Program-made: the position numbers and the translations under genes
NCBI GenBank assembly: GCA_030144725.1
Contig: JASKMD010000025.1
Coordinates: 5,815,208 to 5,879,207 of the forward strand
Length of the DNA: 64,000 nucleotides
Direction of reading: 5' to 3'
DNA from: Haematococcus lacustris
Lineage: Eukaryota; Chlorophyta; Chlorophyceae; Chlamydomonadales; Haematococcaceae
In this document: positions 22,593-34,652 of the stretch, in pieces
Layout of the letters: every line of letters begins with the position of its first letter
Position numbering within the stretch: position 1 is the first letter of the stretch
Notes under the pieces: model-generated
Seen by the model: the letters and a program-made list of their open reading frames with translations, nothing else
The model's database searches: none
Told to the model about the DNA's origin: nothing

Positions 22593-23179
22593 CCTCGCCA
22601 ACAGTGGCGTACAAGGTGGCCGCAGGCCTGATTTTGCGATGCGGCCGCGGAGAAGTGCGACCCCCCAGGTACTATGTTACACGGTCGCGTACTGTGTGCC
22701 GCACGCTGCAATGCTCTGATGGTGGCTGCTGCAAGTGCGGGGGTCTGTTCAGTCTATGTTTGCAAACCTGTGCGCAGCAGCGGGCTGAATCACACGGAAG
22801 TGAAGCTGCTTGGCAGCTACTAAACCGCCCGGTTATGAATGGGCGGCCCGCGACGGGACCTTGTCTCTCGTCTCTCAGGAACTCGCCGCCCTGCACGTGG
22901 AACTCACTGGAAGACTGCCAGGCTTGACGGCTCAGCAGCCCGTGGGCCGGAGCACACACGTGAGGCAGTTCCAGGGCACGAATAAACAACGGCCCTCAGT
23001 GAGGGCCTCACCCGTACATGACTCTGGGTCCGGACCTCCTGGGTTCGGCCGCCTCTTGCTCATAGCGTTACATAACCAATGCCATTGCTAGCACAGCCGG
23101 CCATGCAGCCAATGGGCAGGCACACCCCGACAAGACACTGTTTAGATCAAGCCAGGCCAGACTGCTCCACAAGGCACCC

Positions 23180-26100
23180 CTACTTCGGGCTGACAGCCAC
23201 CGGCTGCCCTAGGGCCTTGACCAGCGTATCTGCCATTAACTGTGAAGGGGCAGGCAGCCCGGTGAACAGCTCGAACTGGCGCACAGCCTGCCCCACAAAC
23301 ATCTGCAGACCGTCCACCACCTGCAGGCAGCAGCAGCGCTCAACATGCTGAAGCTTGGACCCGCCAAGAAGGAGGTTTGCCCTGCCCTGCTCGTCACCCT
23401 CAACGCCCTAGAGCTTGCCAGTTGCCTGCCTGCCCTGCCCCGGCCCAGCTGCTCCACCTGGCAATTTGCTGCCTTGGCGTCCAGCAGCAGCTGCGTCCAC
23501 ACTGGGGTGTACACGGCGTCAAACACGAGGCCAAAGCAGGACAGGCTGCTGGCAGGCACTGGGCTGGTCGCAACCTGCAAGACACAGCCGCAGCAGCTGC
23601 TAGACAGGGCAGCAGGGAAGCCAGACCACCTGCCTCTGATGTTGCTGACACGTGGCCTGCCTGCCACTCCTGCCCAGACCCTCCCGAGGTATCTCATATC
23701 TTACCAGACACCATCAACTTGCTAGGCTCGACTTACTGCCGGCAAGAGGCTGGTGTGTAGGTAGCTTGCAGGGCAGCAGAGCAATGTCCACCCCATGAGT
23801 GCTATTGCTGTGAAAGGTAAGGGACACACAGGGAGCCATACAATGCATTTCAAGGCAGCAGAGCAATGCACACCTTTTGCTCCTCCCTCCCTGGTTCTCT
23901 TGCCTGCCGGTCACTGCTGCACTGACCTGCCCGGCCTGTTAAGGTCCTTCTCTCCTTTCTGCCTGACCCCAGCTGCTTGACCCTTTCACCTTCCTGACTA
24001 GTCCCCTTTCCCTTTCCCTTTCCCTTTCCCTTTCCCTTTCCCTTTCCCTTTCCCTTTCCCTTTCCCTTTCCCTTCCCGTTCCCCACCATGCCCTGCCCTA
24101 CCCTGACCTGTGCCTGCACCCTTCCCTGCACCCCACCCCACCCCCCGCCCTGACCTGTGGCGCCATGCCCACAGCAGTGGTGTTGGCCAGCACGTCCGCC
24201 TGCACCCGGCCAGCCTGCAGCTCAGACCACTCCACCACCTGCAGCAGCCAACAGCAGCAGGGTGCTTGACTAGCCTCAGTGAGCCTTAGGGCATGGCTTC
24301 ACCAGCAAGGACAGCCTGAGCAGCCGGTGCTGGGCTGGGAAGAAACCAGGTAGCTCTACACTAACCCGGACCACCTTGCTGTCCTGTCCTTTGCTGCCTT
24401 GCCCTTTCTTGCCCTGCCCTTTGCTGCCTTGCCCTCTGTTGCCCTGCCTTTTGCTGCCCTGCCCCTTGCTGCCCTCCCCCGCCCCTTACTACCCTGCCCT
24501 GCCCCTAAGCTGTCTGTGGGGGCACCCCCCATGCCCCACCCCATGCAATGTAGTAGGTGCATGAAAGGGTGCTGGTGGCAGGTCTACAGGCTCCCCCTCC
24601 ACTGCCCTGCGCCACCCATGTTAGAAGCCAGGGCCGACCTGGGCTGTACCGGGCGCCATGGAGGCGACCAGCTGCTCAGCGCGGTCTCTGTTGCGGTTGG
24701 CCACCAGCACGCGCGCCCCCCTTCCTTAGCCACCCACAGGAGCAGCAGCAGCAGCGCCAGCAGCAGCAGCAGCAGCAGCAGCAACCTCCTTGTGCGTGAG
24801 GTTGGGCTGCCTTCAGATGAGGCTGACTGCTGATTGCGTCACCCTGGGCCCTGGGCCCTGGGCCCTGGGCCCTTCCCTTCCCTTCCCTTCCCTTCCCTTC
24901 CCTTCCCTTCCCTTCCCTTCCCTTCCCTTCCCTTCCCTTCCCTTCCCTTCCCTTCCCTTCCCTTCCCTTCCCTCCATCCCACCCGCCCCCTGCCCTGCAT
25001 TACCCTTAGCTTCTCACATGCATCAGAACATCGGGAATGCATGGTCTGTATGTCACTCTCATAAGGTTGATTTGGTTTGAAACCCTGTCAAAGCTGCATT
25101 GTGTCCTTCCTGCCCAGCCTGGCCCCCTTCTCGCTCAATGACTGACAGACCTCCCCTTCGCCCACTTCTCCTGACATGACATCAGACCTTACCTCACTCC
25201 TCCATCATCCTACCAGATCTCTCTGAGCTCTCTCGTGAGCCCAACCTCTGCACTGCCATCCCTCACCCCACTAGCAAGCCCTTCTAGGCACCCGCCGACA
25301 CCCCACCACCCCCTCTGCCCTTTCCAGAGTCTAGCCAGCAGCACCTCATTGCCCTGCAGGGGGAGGTCACCCCAACCCACCTGCTGGCAGCTCCAAAGGC
25401 CAGAGCCCGCCCCGCCCCACCAGCCCCCAGCACCAACACCGTCTTGTGTTGTAATGGGGAGGCAACAGCCGATGGGGAGGAGGAGGAGGGGGGAGGGGAG
25501 CTAGGCAAGGGGGAAGATGGTGCAGACGGGGAGGGAGGAGGCTGGTGAGGTTGCTCAGGGTGGGGGGGGCTGCCTGCCGCCAGCTGCTGCTCAATGGCTT
25601 CTATTGCTGCCAGCCAATCTGCACAGTCACACACACACGCACACACAGCGCAGGGGCTTGAGGCTGACAAGGGGAGGCTCAGCAGTGGGAGGAAGGGGGA
25701 AGCTGGATCAGGGTGATGGTCAGGGCCTCTACTGCCAACACAGATTGGCCTCTCGTGAAGTCACCCGCCCTCCACCACCCCGCCCTCCACCTGCCCGCCC
25801 TCCACCACCCCGCCCTCCACCTGCCCGCCCTCCACCTGCCCGCCCTCCACCTGCCCGCCCTCCACCTGCCCACCCTCCCCCTGCCCGCCCTCCCCCTGCC
25901 CGCCATCCCCCTGCCCGCCCTCCCCCTGCCCGCCCTCCCCCTGCCCGCCCTCCACCTCCCTGCCTCGCCCCACCCCCTCCCCTCCCCACCCCTGTCTTGG
26001 CCCAGGCCCTGTCCTGTCACCTGTGTTGTAGCCCTTGAAGCCACCACCAGCCAACCGCACCAGCGTGTTCACAGCCCCTATCTGCGCGGCAACTGGGTCC

Positions 26101-29100
26101 ACCTCCTGACACACCTGGAGTGCAGGCTCCTGCAGCCACACCACACAGTATGCCCTCTCGCCCTCATCCCTCTCTCACTGCTTGGTTGCTGTTTCCTTGG
26201 TTTCTAATGTCACACTTGTGCGGCTGCTGGTGTCACACTTTTCCACCCAAAATCCATGCTTACACTGATCTTGAGCCGCAGTCAGATACAGCAGTCAAGC
26301 ATAGCAGCCAAGCTTCAGGGGGGGACTGACTTCAGTGGCAGCTGCTTCCCGCACTATTGTGCCTGTGGCAGCTGGTTGGCCAGTAGCTGCAGCGCGATGC
26401 ACAGCCTGCCTCCTTGACGGCCTATTCCCCTGCCTGCCCCACTACCCCACCCCACCCCACCTGCCACCCCACCCTACCTGCCTGCCCTACCCCTGATACC
26501 CCCAGCCACCCTGCCAGCCAGACAAGCTGCAATGCACTGCCTGCACTGCCTGCAAACCCTGCCACACCAGCCACCTTGTGAGGGATGGTCACACTGAAAC
26601 CCTGGAAGTCAGTGTGATGTTCAAACGCAGCAAGAAAGCGCGGCAGGTTGTCCACCAGCAGGGGCACGTACACGCCGTCAAAGCCGCAGTGCTGGAACGC
26701 GGTGTTGTGGATGAGGGGCGAGCGGGAGTGTGAGACTGGATTGCCGATGATGCCAAACAGCTTGGTGTTGCGCTGCTGGGCCTGGAGGGGTGGGGGCGGG
26801 GGAGCAGGTCAGGTCAGGTCAGGTCAGGTCAGGTCAGGTCAGGTCAGGTCAGGTCAGGTCAGGTCAGGTCAGGTCAGGTCAGGTCAGGTCAGGTCAGGTC
26901 AGGTCAGGTCAGGTCAGGTCAGGTCAGGTCAGGTCAGGTCAGGTCAGGTCAGGTCAGGTCAGGTCAGGTCAGGTCAGGTCAGGTCAGGTCAGGTCAGGTC
27001 AGGTCAGGTCAGGTCAGGTCAGGTCAGGTCAGGTCAGGTCAGGTCAGGTCAGGTCAGGTCAGGTCAGGTCAGGTCAGGTCAGGTCAGGTCAGGTCAGGTC
27101 AGGTCAGGTCAGGTCAGGTCAGGTCATAGTATAGTGCTAGGTGAACTTGGTGGTGTGCACAGGTCGTTTGACTCCACCACACCCACCTGGAAGTTGAACA
27201 GCTGTCTCAGCTGCTGCAGGTTGGGCTGACCCGGGGCCGACTCCCTGCCCGGGGCCAGGGCTGCGAATGTGAGGTAAGCGCCATACTTGGCCGCCAGAAT
27301 GCGGGTGAGGAGGCCTCGCTCACCCATGGCCAGGGCAATGGTGGGCACTGCAGGTCAGGCGGGTTCAGGGGGAGGAGGCGGGTGACTGGTGAGCCAGCCA
27401 GGGTGAAGTGTCAGGGTCAAGTGTCAGGGTCAAGTGTCAGGGTGAAGTGCCAGGGTGAAGTGTCAGGGTGAAGTGTCAGGGTGAAGTGTCAGGGTCAAGT
27501 GTCAGGGTCAAGTGTCAGGGTGAAGTGTCAGGGTGAAGTGTCAGGGTGAAGTGCCAGCGTCAAGTGCCAGCGTCAAGTGCCAGCGTCAAGTGTCAGGGCC
27601 GGGGTCAAGGTCAGTGTTAGGACCAGGCTGTGGGCGCTGAGTGGTCTCCAACAGTCCCACCTGGTGGGTTGTCCAGCAATGCCAGGACTGTGGCGGTGTC
27701 ACTGATGTCCTGCGCCATGGTGGCAATCTTGACAATGTCCGCTCCCGCAGCGTGCATGTCTGCTGCCAGCTGCTGCAGCTGGGGGCCAGAAGGGGTGGCG
27801 GCGAAGTTGTGGGAGGACAGGATTACTTTGCAGCTCACTGGCACTTCACCCCGGCCTGCAGGCAAGCCAGCGACACACCCAGGTTGCCTGCCTGCCAGTC
27901 ATTAGGCCTCCTGCCGTGTTCACCCACTCGCCACCCTTCTCACCCCTTCCCTCTTGCCCTTCCCTCCCGCTTCATGCTGCAGTCTGCAGCCAGCTGATAA
28001 CAGTTGAGTGCAAAGGGGGCACCGTTGGAGACCCCCTCCCCCGCCGAGAGTGGCGTTCCCCAGCAGGCCCCCCCTTGACCCAGCCCCCACCCTGCCATGG
28101 TCCCCCCCTGCCCCGCCCATCCCGCCCAAAGCCCCCCCCCGCATGCCACCACCTGGGATGCCCCACCCTGGAAGTCCTCACCCCCCCTGGGTCCCCCCTG
28201 GCTAGGCCTCCCCCTTCCCCCCTGACTTACTAGATCAGACTCATCCCACCCCGCTGAGACCAGCACTCCCTGGCAGGCCACCCCTCCCTGGCTGACTTAC
28301 TGGCAAAGAACAGCGGCGCAGCCTTGAACTCCACGTCTACATGTGGGGCGCCCCTGAGGGCAGCCAGCTTCAGGGTGGCTAGGCGGGGCGGCTCTGGTCC
28401 CGTGTACTGACCCCTGGGTGGGGAGCGTGGGCAGGCTGGGGTGGGTGCAGGTGGGGGGAGGTTGGGGAAGGCCAGGGTAGGGAAGGCAGGAGTGGACAGG
28501 CCAGGGCGGGGTAGAGGGGATATGAGCAAGAGGGGGAGGGGGAGGGGGAGGGGGAGGGGGAGGGGGGCTAGGCGTGAAGTGCAGGGTGCACAGCACACAC
28601 TGTGAACTACTAGTGTGACATTGGCACGGCAGAGTGTGACCACAACGAGGGGCAAAGAGGAGGGAGGGGGGAGTTTACCCTGGCCAGATGACAGTGGACA
28701 TTGCAGGTGTTGCATGGGATGCATGCCAGCCATGCATGCTGGGTTGGCGGGCTGCTGCAGCCAGTCCATTGGAGATGGGTGTCCCAGGCTGCCATGCAAG
28801 TGTGAAGTGCAACTGGTGGTGCTGTGGGTGCCGGCGCTGGTGGTGCTGTCCTGGTGCTGGTGGTGGGTGCTGTCGGTGTTCCTGGTGCTGCTGCCGCTGC
28901 TGCTGGTGGCGCAGCTCGCATCCCTGGCCGGGTCAGGGGGTGCCCCAGCACCTCACCCGCTCATGCCTCTGCCCCCAGAACCTCCCCCCTCCTGATGCAG
29001 CATGCAGACAGGTTGCCACCGCGCACGACCAGCCCAGGAGGCAGCCCCACTCTGCAAAGGCCCTGGCCCGGCCCTGTTTGCCCTCTTGCTGACGAACTCG

Positions 29101-29817
29101 TGGGGCTCCAGATATGCTGCCCCCTGCCTGCCTGCCTGCCTGCTCCACACCAGCACCCCCCACAGCAGGACCAGCCACCCACCCTTCCCACTGTGGCCTG
29201 AAGGTCACAATGTAGGGCCGGCTGCAGCTGGCCATGATGCGAGCCAGGTCTCGCTCAGTGTCAAAATCCTGTGTGCATCGGTGGGGAAGCGAGTGGTACA
29301 GGGAGGGAGGTGCAAGCTAGCATGCATGGGGCTGCTCACATCGCTGAGCTGCAGGCCTTTCTCCACCCGTACTAAAGCTGCCTGCCGAGCTTGCAGATAA
29401 CATCTGCTGGGTCGGGCACTCGCATGTAGGCACCTTGATGTAATCTAGCCGCAGCTCCACGATGTCCGCGCCTGCCCGCTCCACTTCTTCAATCTCATGG
29501 ATGAAGCTCTTGACAGTGGTGGCTGTCACGCTGACACAGATGCACGACTTCGGCAGCGCCGCTGGCTGCAAGTCAAGTGTGGCTGAGCACGCCACCTTGC
29601 TCCGCCTCCTGTTACGAGCTGTCGCGATGTGTGCGTAATCGCTTGCTGTTCTAGCCAATGCATCAGGACCAATGTGCGGCAACTGTAGCCTGGTGGGCCT
29701 CATGGTGCTCGCGGGACATCGCTGCACCGGAACCAGGTGGCAGCTGTGCGCGGCGCCTAACGACCTGTACCTGTGCCGCAGCATCTTGATGTGGGCATTA
29801 GAGCTGCTGGCTGACAC
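23180..29817 (-). CDS. Bifunctional 3-dehydroquinate dehydratase / shikimate dehydrogenase
   Basis: Catalyses steps 3 and 4 of the shikimate pathway (dehydroquinate to dehydroshikimate to shikimate), in plastids of plants and algae. Twelve phase-consistent exons: 29817-29434, 29268-29183, 28413-28301, 27855-27661, 27347-27187, 26781-26575, 26129-26021, 25618-25381, about 24728-24639, 24238-24154, 23574-23458, 23320-23180. The type I dehydratase shows ELRLDYI, IVTFRPQWEGG, SSHNF, the Schiff-base Lys in ADIVKIAT, and MGERGLLTR. The dehydrogenase shows GNPVSHSRSPLIHN, a catalytic Lys in TIPHK, GAVNTLVR, the nucleotide motif GAGGAGRA, ANRNRDRAEQL, NTTAVGM and a final DGLQMFVGQA. The first 80 residues are basic and Ser/Ala-rich, like a transit peptide. 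A Pro/Ser-rich insertion sits before GAGGAG. TGTAA (algal poly(A)-type signal) lies about 110 bp past the stop. Confidence 0.92.
23999..24074. repeat. (CCCTTT)n array in an intron of the shikimate gene
   Basis: About 12 copies of CCCTTT lie between the 24238-24154 and 23574-23458 exons. On the gene strand it is purine-rich (AAAGGG). Confidence 0.93.
24841..24973. repeat. (GGGCCCT)n then (CCCTT)n arrays
   Basis: About four GGGCCCT copies run straight into about 21 copies of CCCTT. They lie in an intron of the shikimate gene upstream (gene sense) of the about 24728 exon, near an interrupted CAG tract at 24740-24783. Confidence 0.93.
25752..25965. repeat. 15-bp minisatellite (CCCGCCCTCCACCTG)
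   Basis: About 14 variant copies, some CCC- or CAC-substituted, in the intron between the 26129-26021 and 25618-25381 exons. Confidence 0.9.
26807..27126. repeat. (AGGTC)n pentanucleotide array, 64 units
   Basis: A perfect AGGTC array of 320 bp in the intron between the 27347-27187 and 26781-26575 exons. The 64-fold Val-Arg-Ser-Gly-Gln frames are repeat products. The same pentamer occurs in a Fanzor intron at about 49265-49320. Confidence 0.97.
27405..27600. repeat. 13-bp tandem repeat (AAGTGTCAGGGTG-type)
   Basis: About 15 copies with G/C and T/C variants, in the intron between the 27855-27661 and 27347-27187 exons. Confidence 0.9.
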
Positions 29818-31492
29818 ATGTTTTGGCGTATCTTACCCGATAAATAACCGTGTAACCGCTGGTCGAATGCCGCAATTAAGCAATTACAGCACTGCAGCAT
29901 TCACACTATTGATCGTCCATCCATTGACAACTACTGATCCCTTCAGGCCGTCCTGTATCCCTGTCCTCTCTGTGGATCCCTTACACTTCTCCACAGGAGT
30001 CAGAGACCAGTGTGTGTCCCTAACCTAGGTCCCTGACCCTAGGAGTCGATAGAGCCCTATCCTACCCTATGCACACTCTATCGCACACACATCCCCTCCG
30101 TAAGGGGCAATCGAATTGTTTGTTTTATTTGGCTCATAGCATGATGCACATGTTGCTATCGCTGCCGCTGGTGCCGCCGCTGCCGCTTCCGCAGCAGGCC
30201 TCTGTCGCGCACGTACACCCACTCCTGGCCTGGTCTGCCTGGGCGGCCCACCCAGCTGCTGAGTTCGCGAGGGCGGCCCGGCCCGGTTGCAATGCGGCGG
30301 ATGTTGAGAGCGGCTGACACGTCTCAATCGTAGAACCTGATGTCATTGCTTGTTGAGCGGCGGATGGTGGTAGCATGGTTGTTGGTGATGAGAATGGCAG
30401 CTGTGTTGGTATGTATATTGCCGGTGAGCGTGGTGAGAAGCTCAGGTGTGATGTTGCCGAGTGTAAGCTCGGTGGCGGTAGGGCATAGGTGGAGGTCTTT
30501 GTGGTAATGGTACAAGTAGTGGTTCATGGTGGAGATTGTAAAGTTGCCGGATTCTTCGTATATGTGTGGGAGGCTGCTACGCAGTGGTATCGGCCTGCCC
30601 ACTTGCCTTGCCTGGTTGGCTTGTTGAGCACATCAGGCCCCGGATCCGGGACCGCGTCGCCATGCTGCGCACCGGGCGCAGCCACCTGGCGACATATATG
30701 ATATATCAATGCAAATCTGTAAGACCCTTCCTTTCCATTCCAAGTCCAAGTGTCCAAGTGTCCAAGTGTCTATGACTCCACTCCTACAATGCACATGCAC
30801 CTGGGGTCTCTTACCTAAAAGACTCTGCCTGGCCTGCCACCACGTTGGTGCGGGCACAGCTGACCCGGGCTGAACTCATGCACCAGCACCACACGCCCTG
30901 GGAACTGCTTGCATGCCTCCCTGAGCATCTGCTTGACGGGCACGCCCCTGCTGCCAAGGCTGCCCTGCCGCTGAAGCCTGCTGCCCCATAGGCCAGGGCC
31001 AGGGGGTGACCTGTGGCAGTTGAGTTGCAACGTACCCTGGCACCCCTCTGGGCCAAGGCACACAAGGAGAGACACATTGTGAGCTCAGGTCCAGCCATGG
31101 CAAAGACAAGCACACATTGTGAGCACACACACTGGCCGGGTGACGGCCTACTCACCTCAGCCCAGAACTTGGCCACCGTGCTCTGCTTGTATCGGTACAG
31201 CCGGAATCTGGCGTCGGACCAGCGCGGCTTGGACAGCTCGGCCCACATGGCGGGCCAGGTCACCAGCGTCATGGCGGCGTACTCCCGGTACCGCTGCAGC
31301 GAGGCGGTGTAGTTGGTGACTTGCGACAGCACAGTGTGTTCGGGCTGGACACACAGGCAAATTAGTGCGGATATTCGTCATCCTAGGGGGGTAGTTTTTT
31401 GATGCGGTTCGCCTCGGATTGTCCTTGCGACTCCAACGCCACTTGACGCTTGTTGAAATTCTGAGTATGTGAGCAGTTGGATAGTAGGTACC

Positions 31493-31593
31493 TACAGTAC
31501 TGTAGATGTCTACAGTACTGTAAATGTCTACAGTACTGTAGACACCTACAGTACTGTAGGTGTCTACAGTACTGTAGACATCTACAGTACTGT
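31493..31593. repeat. TACAGTACTGTA palindrome cluster (subterminal, 5 units)
   Basis: Five perfect 12-bp palindromes, 6 bp apart, about 140 bp from one end of CACTA-like copy 1. The equivalent in copy 2 is 55600-55684. Confidence 0.95.
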
Positions 31594-31619
31594 AGGTCAG
31601 ATTTGACAAGGTCTCTTGT

Positions 31620-32270
31620 AAATAGGGTACCATGCTGTTCTCCACATTCAAACCACCATTTGCTACCGCGATTGCACCGTCAGCTTCTGCGTGCTATAAA
31701 TAGTGAGAGGCGTCGAACCGTAGGCCCGCAAGCTCGATATGGATATTTGTGCCGAAAGTTGTGTCCACGCAATAAGGTCGCCATAGGGAGCTACATACAT
31801 ACGTGTAAGGTCTAAGGCCGGGGCCCGTCTCTATCGCAAGCTAGGTCCGTTCTGTCGGTTGTACTGGGTAGCGCGGCTTGCAAGCTCCCGCAAAGCTGTG
31901 GATGTTGATGATGCCCCGCAGTCACAACAACCTCCTGCACCGCACCCTCCCGTGTAATATCGAGTGCGGCAGAGATTGCCCCAAAAGTTGTTTGCGGTTG
32001 GCCCTCAACCATCCATCATTACATCTAACCTCACATCATTACATCATGACTCTTAGCCTACATCATTACATCACCACTTGTGGTCCTGCCAATCACTGCA
32101 TGCATGGTATGGGCAAGGGCTCTGACTCTTGCAAGGCTCAGGGTCGATACCGAATCCTAGAGGCTGAATGAGGCTGGGCTCGGCAACATAGGCACGCTTT
32201 GTTGTCAGCGCATTTGCATAGCATTGTCGGGATAGCAAACGAGCTTGGGCTACATTGAGTTGTTCCTGCA
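31620..32270 (-). other. Unique segment shared by both CACTA-like copies
   Basis: Between two palindrome arrays lies about 650 bp of non-repetitive sequence nearly identical to 54900-55600 of copy 2. Two short frames are kept in both copies (MQEQLNVAQARLLSRQCYAN, 66-68 codons; and MVEGQPQTTFGAISAALDIT, 66 codons). Conservation may only reflect recent copying. No transposase motif is visible. Confidence 0.4.
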
Positions 32271-32317
32271 TGGGGGTGAAGGGGGCATGGGGGTTAAGGA
32301 TGCATGGGGGGAAGGCA

Positions 32318-33625
32318 CCTACAGTACTGTAGACACTTACAGTACTGTAGACTAGCTACAGTACTGTAGACACCTACAGTACTGTAGACACCTACAGTAC
32401 TGTAGACATCTACAGTACTGTAGACACCCTACAGTACTGTAGACACCTACAGTACTGTAGACACCTACAGTACTGTAGACACCTACAGTACTGTAGACAC
32501 CTACAGTACTGTAGACACCTACAGTACTGTAGACCCCTACAGTACTGTAGACCCCTACAGTACTGTAGACACCTACAGTACTGTAGACTAGCTACAGTAC
32601 TGTAGACACCTACAGTACTGTAGACACCTACAGTACTGTAGACCCCTACAGTACTGTAGACACCTACAGTACTGTAGACACCTACAGTACTGTAGACACC
32701 TACAGTACTGTAGACACCTACAGTACTGTAGACACCTACAGTACTGTAGACATCTACAGTACTGTAGACACCCTACAGTACTGTAGACACCTACAGTACT
32801 GTAGACACCTACAGTATTGTAGACACCTACAGTACTGTAGACACCTACAGTACTGTAGATACCTACAGTACTGTAGACACCTACAGTACTGTAGACTAGC
32901 TACAGTACTGTAGACACCTACAGTACTGTAGATACCTACAGTACTGTAGACACCTACAGTACTGTAGACACCTACAGTACTGTAGACATCTACAGTACTG
33001 TAGACACCCTACAGTACTGTAGACACCTACAGTACTGTAGACACCTACAGTATTGTAGACACCTACAGTACTGTAGACCCCTACAGTACTGTAGACACCT
33101 ACAGTACTGTAGACTAGCTACAGTACTGTAGACACCTACAGTACTGTAGATACCTACAATACTGTAGACATCCTACAGTACTGTAGACCCCTACAGTTCT
33201 GTAGACATCCTACAGTACTGTAGACCCCTACAGTTCTGTAGACATCCTACAGTACTGTAGACACCTACAGTACTGTAGACACCTACAGTACTGTAGACAC
33301 CTACAGTACTGTAGACACCTACAGTACTGTAGACCCCTACAGTACTGTAGACACCTACAGTACTGTAGACTAGCTACAGTACTGTAGACACCTACAGTAC
33401 TGTAGACACCTACAGTACTGTAGATACCTACAGTACTGTAGACACCTACAGTACTGTAGACACCTACAGTACTGTAGACACCTACAGTACTGTAGACATC
33501 CTACAGTACTGTAGACCCCTACAGTTCTGTAGACATCCTACAGTACTGTAGACACCTACAGTACTGTAGACACCTACAGTACTGTAGACACCTACAGTAC
33601 TGTAGACACCTACAGTACTGTAGGC
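32318..33625. repeat. Large TACAGTACTGTA palindrome array, about 72 units
   Basis: A 12-bp perfect palindrome TACAGTACTGTA alternates with a 6-bp spacer (mostly GACACC, also GACATC, GACCCC, GACTAGC), giving an 18-bp period over 1.3 kb. Blocks of spacer variants repeat at a higher order (about 270 bp near 32340-33130), which indicates segmental expansion. Copy 2 has only about 27 units here (54381-54866). Confidence 0.97.
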
Positions 33626-34280
33626 AGCAGCAGCATGGGTGGCAGCAGCAGCAGGGGGGGGGGCAGCAGCAGCAGTAGGGGGGCAGCAGCAGCAGCAGTA
33701 GGGGCGCAGCAGCAGCAGCAGTAGGGGGGCAGCAGCAGCAGCAGCAGGGGGGCAGCAGCAGCAGCAGGGGGGCAGCAGCAGCAGTAGGGGGGCAGCAGCA
33801 GCAGCAGGGGCGCAGCAGCAGCAGCAGTAGGGGGGCAGCAGCAGCAGCAGTAGGGGGGCAGCAGCAGCAGCAGCAGGGGGGCATCAGCAGCAGTAGGGGG
33901 GCAGCAGCAGCAGTAGGGGGGCAGCAGCAGCAGTAGGGGGGCAGCAGCAGCAGCAGGGGCGCAGCAGCAGCAGTAGGGGGGCAGCAGCAGCAGCAGCAGG
34001 GGGGCAGAAGCAGCAGCAGTAGGGGGGCAGCAGCAGCAGCAGCAGGGGCACAGCAGCAGCAGCAGGGGCACAGCAGCAGCAGCAGCAGGGGCGCAGCAGC
34101 AGCAGCAGGGGCGCAGCAGCAGCAGTAGGGGGGCAGCAGCAGCAGCAGGGGCGCAGCAGCAGCAGCAGGGGGGCAGCAGCAGCAGCAGCAGCAGGGGGGC
34201 AGTAGCAGCAGTAGGGGGGCAGCAGCAGCAGTAGGGGCGCAGCAGCAGCAGCAGCAGTGGCAGCAGCAGCAGATATAGTA
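33626..34280. repeat. (CAG)n/GGGG-interrupted array
   Basis: GCAGCAGCAGCAGTAGGGGG-like units run for 650 bp; the counterpart is 53518-54380. The long Leu/Cys/Pro frames on the opposite strand are repeat artefacts. Confidence 0.93.
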
Positions 34281-34577
34281 GGGGCACTGTAGCACCTACC
34301 TACCTTTTGGCTGCTTGATGACTGCTGCTAGGAAGGGGGGGGAGTGGAAGAGTGAAGGCGGGGAGGGGGGGTAGATGTGGAAGGCGGGAGGTGGGAGGCA
34401 GGGAGGCGGGAGACGGGGAGGCGGGAGGCAGGGAGGCGGGAGGTGGGGAGGCGGGAGGCTCAACCGGGTTGGGCTGGGCGGGGTTGGGTTGGGTTGGGGG
34501 CATGGGTCTGGGTGGGTGGGGGCATGGGTTGGGGGCATGGGTTGGGGTGGGTGGGGGCATGGGTGGGGGTGGGGGCA

Positions 34578-34652
34578 GGGGAGGGAGCGGGGGCGGGGGC
34601 GGGGGCGGGGGCGGGGGCGGGGGCGGGGGCGGGGGCGGGGGCGGGGGCGGGG
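34578..34652. repeat. (GGGGGC)n hexanucleotide array
   Basis: About 12 copies of GGGGGC inside CACTA-like copy 1; the shorter counterpart (CCCCCG) is at about 53140-53205. Confidence 0.93.

Larger units (their letters stand above)
20117..22985 (-). repeat. Arm 2 of the ~2.9-kb inverted duplication
   Basis: Reverse-complement counterpart of 10471-13385, from ACTCTGTGGACT (about 20117) to CAGTTCCAGGGCACGAAT (about 22985). It carries the second secreted Cys-rich gene, one dispersed ~220-bp repeat and the B-box sequence. A short frame at 20281-20370 (YMNMVNTDLRRLIAWKNRR) follows a CTGCAG acceptor-like site and may be an exon relic of a transposon protein. Confidence 0.9.

Noticed and set aside
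26648..27229. 193-codon Val-Arg-Ser-Gly-Gln protein
   Set aside because: Translation of the AGGTC array in an intron on the strand opposite to the shikimate gene.
32318..33625. CRISPR-like array (regular 12-bp repeats, 6-bp spacers)
   Set aside because: Eukaryotic genome; the repeat is a short palindrome, the spacers are few recurring 6-mers and there are no cas genes. It is part of a CACTA-like element.
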